From positions 1-64,000 of the IMG/VR virus record IMGVR_UViG_3300042887_001670: a DNA stretch of 64,000 nt; one strand, given 5' to 3'. The position numbers and the translations under genes are program-made. The DNA comes from a virus. This document shows positions 58,115 to 64,000 of this stretch, in pieces; position 1 is the first letter of the stretch; each line of letters begins with the position of its first letter. The notes beneath the pieces were generated by a model. That model was given only the letters and a program-made list of their open reading frames with translations. It ran no database searches and was not told the origin of the DNA.

Positions 58115-61100
58115 TGCACTTCATCTTCGCGTGCGACCACCCACAACGTAAGACGTTCACGATGAGTGGGTCTTTCAAACCCATTCAGAAGCCCGCAAAG
58201 GCCAATACATATTGGATTTCTGACGTAGTTAGTGGAGTAGACAGCCTTGAAAGCCTGTCTGCTGCTATCAAGGGGCGTTTGAAGCACCCAAAGGGTGAGA
58301 GGTTTGCAGTCATGCGTGGGGTTTGGCACCCCCTGGCGGAGATGTGTGCTTTGGAGGAGCAGCGTAAGGCACATATCACGGAGATGGGAAAACAGGGCAA
58401 GCCCGTTCCTGCTTCGCAGATGGTGCCCTTTGTGCGGAAAGGCGAAAAGCATCCGCATTTCCTACGCCGTAAGGGCATCGTGCAGGACTTGCCGGTAAAT
58501 TGGGTTTGTTTTGATTTCGATGGCCTTCAGATTGAAGGCATGGGCGACTTTGACGTGGCCAACCCGGTGCCGTGGGCGCAAAAGGCAATCGGGGTGGAGC
58601 TTGGCCCTGATTTTGCTTGCGCTGATTACGTGCTGCAACTTTCTTCCTCAGCGGGCCTAAAGCCTGGAATCTCAGCGCATTGTTGGTTTTGGCTGGAACA
58701 GCCGATGGATGGAGCGGCGTGGCGGGCATGGTATTCACGCAGGACGCGCGAATTGGGCCGCAAGCCTCGCATTGATAAGACCCTCTTTGAGCGTGAGCGT
58801 ATTCACTATATCGCCACGCCAAAGTTCGACGGTGGCACAGTAGACCCTGTGGCCGAAGCGGGGCAGGACAGGTATATCTTGGTTGAGAATTTTGATAACC
58901 AAGTCTACCTCAAAGACGTAGAAGGGCTTCATACGGAGGCGCAAGCTGAACGTGAGGAGGTCACGGTTGATTTCTCCGATGAAAGTGAGCGCGCACAGGA
59001 GGCTTTTAACCGTCCCGGTGTGATCGGCGCCTTCAATCGGTGCTTCTCCATATCGGACTGCATCAATCGCTTTCTATATGACCATTACCGCATAGACACG
59101 CGCGATGGCCGCGTGACGTGGCTCAAGAGTGATAGTGGGGCTGCTGGTGGGTGCCGCATCGTGGCTGGCAACACGCGGATGTTCTCGACGCACAATGGTG
59201 ACCCGCTTGAAGGCTATGTGGGCACTGCCTTCGACCACATCCAAGCCGTGCTGTTTGATAACGATTATACGTCTGCCGCAGAGTGGGCGCGCACTCTGCC
59301 TGAAGTGGCGGCAGAGATGGAGCGCGTGGAAATGGGGGTGTTTGATGACGAAGCCCCTTTGGAGAGCTTCAAAGCTGACGTAGCCTTAGCCACGCCTGGC
59401 GGCGCTGAGAGCGTTAAGGTCGAGACACCAGAAGATGTGATGGCGGAATATCCGATGCCGAAGAAGTGGCACGGACAGGCAGCCTCCTACCGCCTCGCGG
59501 AAGGTGTGTGGTGGTATGGCTATGAGAAGGCGGAGGAGGAAGACGAGGAAGGCTCGAAGAAGAAAAAGAAGAAGGGCGGTGGGCCTTTCGTCAGTCTTTG
59601 GACACCTATTACCTTTGTCCGCGAATTTGTCTCGGCCAATAGCGGTGAGATTACAACTGAATATAAGCTGCGCGATAAGTGGGGCAAACCCGTCTCGGTG
59701 ATGATCGAGAAGGGCAGGGTCGTTTCCGCGCCAACCGACGTGCTTGCTCGGCTTCACTCCCTTGGTTGGTTGTTCGAGATTAACGCGGATAAGGCATTCC
59801 TGCACTATATGCGCGTGAAGTCCCCTGACGTGGTTTATTCATCCCTTGATAACAGAGGGTGGGACAAGCGAGGGGTGGCGTTCGCCGTTCCTAGTGGGGC
59901 CATCTTTGGTGCCTCTGACGCCATTCTCAGGCCTGACCTCGTGGTGGGGGAGAAGGTGTCTCGCGGCGGCAGCCTTGAAGGATGGCGCGGCGTTATAGAC
60001 GGCGTGTTGGACTTGGAAGGCTGCGCGCATTGGGCTTTGGCCGTGGCTGCGGGCTTTGCGGGGCCGTTGGTTGGGTTGCTCAATTTGCCGACGAGTGGTT
60101 TGGCTTTGTGCGGTGAAACCTCCAAGGGCAAGACGACCGCATTGAAATTGGCGGTTTCCGCTTGGACCTCGCCAGACCCACAGGCTAACCGCGATGGTGG
60201 CTTGCTTGTGAGCCTGCGAGGCACATCGAACTCTGTGGATGTGTTGGCTGAGAACGCCAACCATACGATCTTGGCCTTGGACGAGACGGCCATGATGCAG
60301 GCGAAGGACTTGGAGAGCCTTGTGTTCTCCGTGACCTCTGGTGCGGGCAAGGCGCGCATGAACATCACAGGGCAAGGGCTGCGCAAGTCGTCGGTGTGGC
60401 AGACGTTCGTTCTGATCTCAGGCGAACAGGGCCTTGCTCAGCGGTTCGAGGATGCCACAGGCAAGAAGATGGCCAAAGGCGCTGCGGCCCGGCTGCTGGA
60501 CGTGGACGTGGACGCTCTTGACGTTGTGGTGACGGACGTAGAGGCGTTGCGGCGCCTTGAAGCAGGGGTTCTTGAGAACTTTGGTTGGGCGGGGCCTGCC
60601 TTTGTGGAGGGATTGGTCAAGGGTGGCTTCGTTGATCGCGTCGGGGAGTTGCAGGCTCGCCTAGGCCAGCATGAGTTGAGGCTTGGTGAGAACAGGACGG
60701 GGTTGGTGTCCCGCGTGGCGCGCGTGGCGGCGCTGCTGGCCCTGGCTGCGGAGTTGGCTGAAGAGTTTGGCATCTTGTCGGTGGGAAGTGCAGAGCGGAT
60801 TTCTAGCGCCATTCTCGCCGTATGGGGTGCTTTTGAGGAGAGCGCTGCGGCGAACTCGGAAGAAGCGATTGTGGATGACGTGCGGCAGTGGATTGCCAAG
60901 CGCCTCAACATGTCGATCTTCGCCGTAGATGACACGTCACGCCACAGCGTTGAAGCGGATGGATGGCATGATGGAGAACTGGTTTATCTCCTTGCGGATA
61001 GGATCACTCAGCCGAGCAAAGGCGCAAACAGGCAAGCGAATGTGGTGAAGGCGCTTAGCGCGGTGGGTGTGTTGCAGCGCCAAAAGAAAGCGCAGGCGTC

Positions 61101-61215
61101 TTCCTCGTATATTCCAGGGCGCGGTGACAACATCGCCCACTACAGGATAAGCGCCAAAGCCCTCGGTATCATGCTCGATCCCGAGTTTGAGATAGAGCCC
61201 TCCGCTGCGGAATAA
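58114..61215 (+). CDS. Primase-helicase with DUF927 ATPase
   Basis: The 1,033-aa protein has an N-terminal primase-polymerase-like half (VCFDFDGLQIEG, KPGISAHCWFW, RIDKTLFERERIHYIATP), a Lys-rich linker (SKKKKKKGGG, about residue 486), and a DUF927 helicase-type ATPase with Walker A GETSKGKT (667-674) and Walker B LDETAM (D723, E724). It likely loads and unwinds at the origin immediately downstream. A start at 58114 (AAGGT, TGATG) is preferred over ATG 58162. Confidence 0.82.
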   Translation: MHFIFACDHPQRKTFTMSGSFKPIQKPAKANTYWISDVVSGVDSLESLSAAIKGRLKHPKGERFAVMRGVWHPLAEMCALEEQRKAHITEMGKQGKPVPASQMVPFVRKGEKHPHFLRRKGIVQDLPVNWVCFDFDGLQIEGMGDFDVANPVPWAQKAIGVELGPDFACADYVLQLSSSAGLKPGISAHCWFWLEQPMDGAAWRAWYSRRTRELGRKPRIDKTLFERERIHYIATPKFDGGTVDPVAEAGQDRYILVENFDNQVYLKDVEGLHTEAQAEREEVTVDFSDESERAQEAFNRPGVIGAFNRCFSISDCINRFLYDHYRIDTRDGRVTWLKSDSGAAGGCRIVAGNTRMFSTHNGDPLEGYVGTAFDHIQAVLFDNDYTSAAEWARTLPEVAAEMERVEMGVFDDEAPLESFKADVALATPGGAESVKVETPEDVMAEYPMPKKWHGQAASYRLAEGVWWYGYEKAEEEDEEGSKKKKKKGGGPFVSLWTPITFVREFVSANSGEITTEYKLRDKWGKPVSVMIEKGRVVSAPTDVLARLHSLGWLFEINADKAFLHYMRVKSPDVVYSSLDNRGWDKRGVAFAVPSGAIFGASDAILRPDLVVGEKVSRGGSLEGWRGVIDGVLDLEGCAHWALAVAAGFAGPLVGLLNLPTSGLALCGETSKGKTTALKLAVSAWTSPDPQANRDGGLLVSLRGTSNSVDVLAENANHTILALDETAMMQAKDLESLVFSVTSGAGKARMNITGQGLRKSSVWQTFVLISGEQGLAQRFEDATGKKMAKGAAARLLDVDVDALDVVVTDVEALRRLEAGVLENFGWAGPAFVEGLVKGGFVDRVGELQARLGQHELRLGENRTGLVSRVARVAALLALAAELAEEFGILSVGSAERISSAILAVWGAFEESAAANSEEAIVDDVRQWIAKRLNMSIFAVDDTSRHSVEADGWHDGELVYLLADRITQPSKGANRQANVVKALSAVGVLQRQKKAQASSSYIPGRGDNIAHYRISAKALGIMLDPEFEIEPSAAE

Positions 61216-61228
61216 ATCAGAAAAATAC

Positions 61229-61262
61229 CCCCCGAATTAATTTAATTCGGGGGATTTTTTTT
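61229..61262 (+). terminator. Terminator of the primase-helicase gene
   Basis: CCCCCGAATT (61229-61238) and AATTCGGGGG (61244-61253) form a 10-bp stem with a 5-nt loop, then eight Ts. Confidence 0.9.
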
Positions 61263-61284
61263 GACCGAGCGCCGAGACAGCGCC

Positions 61285-61625
61285 GTTTTTGGATGGTTCT
61301 GGATGGATTGGATGGTTCTGGATGGAAAATTGGATGGTTTGCATCGCCATAAGTCCTTGATAAACCTCATTTTGGATGGTTTGGATGGTTTGGGTGGTCA
61401 CTTTATACAGTCTGGCTCAGAGAGGGGGAAAATAAATAGGATAAATATTTTTGGATTATTTATCTCTCCATCTTTCTTTCTTTTCAAAAAGATATAAAAC
61501 AACCATCCAAACCATCCAAACCATCCAAACCCCCTTTTTCCCAAAGGTTTTTCAAGGGGTTATGAAATTGGATGGTTTGCCATTTTCCGCAACCCTAACC
61601 ATCCAATCCATCCAATCCATCCAAG
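61285..61625 (+). repeat. Iteron array, putative replication origin
   Basis: The longest gene-free stretch (about 400 bp). GGATGG within TTGGATGGT is repeated forward at 61291, 61301, 61310, 61320, 61332, 61374, 61383 and 61570 (variant at 61392), and reversed (CCATCC) at 61503, 61512, 61521, 61599, 61608 and 61617, mostly 9-10 bp apart. An AT-rich patch (61430-61500) lies between the blocks. Short ORFs here only translate the repeats. Confidence 0.7.
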
Positions 61626-61663
61626 GCTTGAAATCCCCCTACGGCGCCGTCCATACCAAGTGC

Positions 61664-62272
61664 ATGAGCATTTTGATCTTCGATACCGAGACTTCCGGCC
61701 TGATAGACAGGCGCTTTGAAGCCGAAGACCCTGAGCAGCCTGACGTGGTGCAGTTGGCCGCGTTGCTCTGCGGCGATGACGGTGAGGTTCTCTCCACCGT
61801 CTCGTGCTTAGTGCGCCCCGACCTCAAGGCCATCCAGCCGGGTGCTGCTAAGGTGCATGGCATCACGCAGGCGAAGGCTAACGCGCACGGCTTGGAGGCG
61901 CCTGCGGTGCTGGGGGCGTTCGGGGCGATGGTGGACCGCGCTGACGTGTTGGTTGCCCACAACCTCGCCTTTGACGCTCTCGTGCTTCGGACTGCTTGGC
62001 ACCGCGCCTTTGGCGCCGACTTCCGGGAACGCCTCTATGGCAAGCGGGCGTTCTGCACGATGAAGGCTATGACCCCTGTATGCAAAATCCTCTCAGGACG
62101 CTCCAAGCATAAGACGGACTACAAGTGGCCTAAGCTCAGCGAGTGCATCGACTTCTTGTTTGCTGAGCGCCTAGAGGGGGCGCATGATGCCCTTGTGGAC
62201 GCGAGGGCGTGTGGCCGGATATACTTTGAACTGCAACGCAGGAAGGGTCTTGCGGACAATCAGGAGGGCTAA
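61664..62272 (+). CDS. DnaQ-like 3'-5' exonuclease (DEDDh)
   Basis: The 202-aa protein has Exo I FDTETSGL (D7, E9), AHNLAFDALVL and the DEDDh end HDALVDARACGRIYFEL. ATG 61664 is the first start before the conserved domain; upstream codons are translated repeats. It may proofread in trans for the split polymerase or trim DNA (inference). Confidence 0.85.
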   Translation: MSILIFDTETSGLIDRRFEAEDPEQPDVVQLAALLCGDDGEVLSTVSCLVRPDLKAIQPGAAKVHGITQAKANAHGLEAPAVLGAFGAMVDRADVLVAHNLAFDALVLRTAWHRAFGADFRERLYGKRAFCTMKAMTPVCKILSGRSKHKTDYKWPKLSECIDFLFAERLEGAHDALVDARACGRIYFELQRRKGLADNQEG

Positions 62273-62275
62273 GTC

Positions 62276-62446
62276 ATGCCGCTGAAGCAGGGTTATGGCA
62301 AGAAGACCATCTCGGAGAACATCGCCAAGGAAGTGCGCTCCGGGCGCGAGACGAAGCAAGCCGTCGCTATCGCCTACTCCGTGGCCAACAAGGCTCGCAA
62401 GAAGGCGGGCAAGCCTCCTCTGAAGCAGAAGGGCGGCAAGGAGTAA
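62276..62446 (+). CDS. Small basic 56-aa protein
   Basis: ATG 62276 follows GGAGGGCTAAGTC. The peptide is Lys-rich with a helical middle ([20 protein letters not shown]), of a type common in phages ([14 protein letters not shown]). Nucleic acid binding is likely. Confidence 0.7.
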   Translation: MPLKQGYGKKTISENIAKEVRSGRETKQAVAIAYSVANKARKKAGKPPLKQKGGKE

Positions 62447-62456
62447 GCACAAGGCC

Positions 62457-62488
62457 AGAACGGCTCTGGCGACGCTCAGGGCCGTTCT
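62457..62488 (+). terminator. Hairpin after the 56-aa gene
   Basis: AGAACGGCTCTG (62457-62468) pairs with CAGGGCCGTTCT (62477-62488), 12 bp with one T-G wobble, followed by a short T run. A weak terminator is likely. Confidence 0.55.
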
Positions 62489-62497
62489 ACTTTGGGG

Positions 62498-62526
62498 TTG
62501 ACACATCTCAGCCGCCGGGGTACCTA
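62498..62526 (+). promoter_or_regulatory. Candidate promoter of the mazG-kdsD operon
   Basis: A perfect TTGACA (62498-62503) and a weak TACCTA (62521-62526) are 17 bp apart, 43 bp before the next gene. Confidence 0.4.
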
Positions 62527-62568
62527 GAGCCTTCTAGCCTTCTCAACGCATGGATTTTAGGAAAGCAC

Positions 62569-62952
62569 ATGCAAACTCAGTCCGCAGTAAGCGACAACCT
62601 TTACAATACGAACGGCCTGCCCCCTTTCACTCCGCCATCCACGACTGCCGAAGCTCGTGAGCGCATCGCCCAACTGAATGTGGCGATCATGAGCATTCAG
62701 GATCAGGTTGAATACCGTGAGATGACGCAGAGCCTGGACCCGGAGTGGTTCAAGAAGGCTACAACGTCGAAGCGGTTTAAGACGCTAGAAGTGCAGCGTC
62801 TCCAAGCCTGGATTGACGAAAGCGCACGCGGAAATGGACCGACGCTGAACGACGCCATCGTTTCTCTTTTGAAGGGCGAATATGCGCCTGACGATTGGGA
62901 CGGCATCGTGCAGGACGCACAACGCTCTATGGAAAATGGAACCAATGACTAA
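62569..62952 (+). CDS. Hypothetical 127-aa protein
   Basis: The helical sequence (AEARERIAQLNVAIMSIQDQ, TLEVQRLQAWIDES) shows no recognised family. It overlaps the MazG-like gene by 8 nt. Confidence 0.65.
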   Translation: MQTQSAVSDNLYNTNGLPPFTPPSTTAEARERIAQLNVAIMSIQDQVEYREMTQSLDPEWFKKATTSKRFKTLEVQRLQAWIDESARGNGPTLNDAIVSLLKGEYAPDDWDGIVQDAQRSMENGTND

Positions 62953-63340
62953 GCACTGTATGATCCCTGCATACTACGAGATTGCGTATTCCGCTGACCT
63001 TCTGACTGACGCTTGCCATCTCGCCTCAAAACAGGCGGGATGGTGGGACGGGGTTGACCCCCGCGACCCCTACGTGACAGCGACGAAGCTGATGCTCGCC
63101 GTCAGCGAGTTGGCTGAGGCTATGGAAGGGGCTCGCAAGGGCCTGAAAGATGACAAGCTGCCTGACTGCGAAATGCTTGAAGTCGAGTTGGCAGATTGCG
63201 TCATCCGCGTTTTTGATTTGGCGGGCGCCTTGGGTTTTAGGAACTTTGGCAGCACGCTTTCGCGTAAAATGCAGTATAACGCTTCTCGCGCCGACCATAA
63301 GCCAGAGAATCGCGCAGCCGAAGGAGGGAAGAAGTTCTGA
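62945..63340 (+). CDS. MazG-like nucleotide pyrophosphohydrolase
   Basis: The 131-aa product has the MazG-type acidic helices SELAEAMEGARKG and EMLEVELADCVIRVFDLAG, which bind Mg. It may hydrolyse (d)NTPs or lower ppGpp-like signals, as proposed for phage MazG. ATG 62945 overlaps the previous stop; the conserved domain begins after residue 10. Confidence 0.8.
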   Translation: MTKHCMIPAYYEIAYSADLLTDACHLASKQAGWWDGVDPRDPYVTATKLMLAVSELAEAMEGARKGLKDDKLPDCEMLEVELADCVIRVFDLAGALGFRNFGSTLSRKMQYNASRADHKPENRAAEGGKKF

Positions 63341-63960
63341 TGGACGACGAAGAAGAACGCATTGTCGCTCAAGACAATTTGCTGTCGCAATCTCGGTCGC
63401 TTGTAGCGATGGCAGATTTGGTTGATGATCGGTTTACTGGTGTCGTTGAAGAGATTGATTGCGCGTGGAACTCCCATTGCCCAATTATTTTTTCTGGCGT
63501 TGGTAAGTCAGGGCTTGTAGGGCGATATCTCGCGTCGTGCTTCAACGCCATTGGCGTCCCTAGCGCATTCCTACACCCTACTGACGCAGTTCACGGAGAC
63601 ATGGGTATCCTACAAGGGGCTGGTGTTCTCATTGCGCTTTCCGTTTCTGGGGAGACGAAAGAGCTTGAGCCAATTCTCAACCGGGTTATCTACCTAGATA
63701 CACCTGCGTATCTCATTACAGCTGGTGGGGATGAATGCACGCTTGCGCTAAATGTGCAGAACGTGCTGCCGCTCGCTCGGCTACCCGAGATTGATCCTTC
63801 AGGTATGGTGCCTCTGAAGGCATCTCTGATGCAGATGGCGTTAGGCAATGCGCTTGTAGTGGCGGTGGCTGAAAGGATCGGTTTCAACAAAAATAAGCTA
63901 GCCGTGCTGCACCCTGGTGGCTCTATAGGCGAGAAGTTGCAAGAGGAAGGCGCCGGTTAG
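63340..63960 (+). CDS. kdsD: KdsD-like arabinose-5-phosphate isomerase, SIS domain only
   Basis: The 206-aa protein converts ribulose-5-phosphate to arabinose-5-phosphate by family match: IFSGVGKSGLVGR (51-63), FLHPTDAVHGDMGI, SVSGETKEL and LHPGGSIGEKL. It lacks the CBS domains of E. coli KdsD, like single-domain forms. The product is the substrate of phage KdsA. It is coupled to mazG (TGATG) and ends in a terminator. Confidence 0.88.
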   Translation: MDDEEERIVAQDNLLSQSRSLVAMADLVDDRFTGVVEEIDCAWNSHCPIIFSGVGKSGLVGRYLASCFNAIGVPSAFLHPTDAVHGDMGILQGAGVLIALSVSGETKELEPILNRVIYLDTPAYLITAGGDECTLALNVQNVLPLARLPEIDPSGMVPLKASLMQMALGNALVVAVAERIGFNKNKLAVLHPGGSIGEKLQEEGAG

Positions 63961-63973
63961 GCGCCTTTTTTTT
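63947..63973 (+). terminator. Terminator after kdsD
   Basis: AAGGCGCC (63947-63954), a GGTTA loop and GGCGCCTT (63960-63967) overlap the stop codon and lead into eight Ts. Confidence 0.88.
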
Positions 63974-64000
63974 GTTTCCGAAATCCACGGGTAGGTTCAA

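Noticed and set aside
61261-61497. 78-codon plus-strand ORF over the TGGATGG repeats
   Set aside because: Its peptide only translates the iterons (WMDWMVLDG), it begins in the T tract of a terminator, and it has no ribosome site.
61451-61663. N-terminal extension of the DnaQ-like gene
   Set aside because: It encodes repeat-derived TIQTIQTIQ and TIQSIQSIQ; the conserved domain starts at ATG 61664.
1-64000. Temperate-phage module
   Set aside because: I found no integrase, excisionase or CI/Cro-like pair in the window; it could still lie outside.

Overview
The window is 64 kb of a tailed double-stranded DNA phage genome, almost certainly a long-tailed siphovirus of a Gram-negative, probably alphaproteobacterial, host. 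The phage assignment rests on a complete virion set (terminase, portal, scaffold, P22-like coat protein, connectors, tail tube, chaperones, a 1,876-residue tape measure, fibres), a lysis cassette with spanins (so an outer membrane), and replication and nucleotide genes. The host guess rests on a GapR/DUF2312 homologue, which is typical of Alphaproteobacteria, and on two Kdo (LPS sugar) enzymes. No integrase, repressor or other lysogeny gene is visible. The left edge cuts thyX and the right edge follows a terminator, so the genome probably continues on both sides.

Layout. 0-8.1 kb: thyX end, terminase genes (minus), portal, a DUF115-like gene, scaffold and coat protein (plus). 8.1-11.1 kb (minus): two tRNAs interleaved with dCMP deaminase and dNMP kinase, a phosphoesterase, then the endolysin. 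11.1-15.8 kb: holins, nested spanins, fibre and tail-tip genes. 15.8-28.3 kb: tape measure, tail assembly chaperones with an RF2-like +1 frameshift site, two tail-tube paralogues (one carrying a 400-residue adhesin-like extension) and head-tail connectors. 28.3-30.5 kb: glycosyltransferase, FkbM methyltransferase, glycosyltransferase cassette. 30.5-42.3 kb: small regulators, PhoH, GapR-like protein, a family A DNA polymerase split by a DNA methyltransferase gene and interrupted by an intein, SSB-like protein, Cas4/RecB-type nuclease, SNF2 helicase, RuvC-like resolvase and NrdB. 42.4-50.1 kb (plus): repeat-rich fibre operon ending in a heme-oxygenase-like gene and a fibre adaptor. 50.1-57.6 kb (minus): NrdA, KdsA, Dda-like helicase, dCTP deaminase, a deoxyribosyltransferase-like gene and a string of small overlapping genes. 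57.7-64 kb (plus): primase-helicase, a putative iteron origin, DnaQ-like exonuclease, MazG-like protein and KdsD.

How it works together. ThyX, NrdA/B, dCMP and dCTP deaminases, dNMP kinase and MazG form a dNTP supply line for the primase-helicase, split polymerase, SSB, exonucleases and resolvase. KdsD makes arabinose-5-phosphate and KdsA condenses it with PEP to Kdo-8-phosphate, so the phage carries two successive Kdo steps as well as glycosyltransferases.

The strongest unusual features are: (1) an intein in polymerase motif B whose HNH homing endonuclease is encoded in a different, overlapping reading frame while the intein frame stays open; (2) the exonuclease domain of the same polymerase split between two genes by a methyltransferase gene; (3) a CUU-UGA +1 frameshift site in the tail chaperones; (4) an inverted iteron array next to the primase-helicase; and (5) the Kdo and glycosyltransferase genes.
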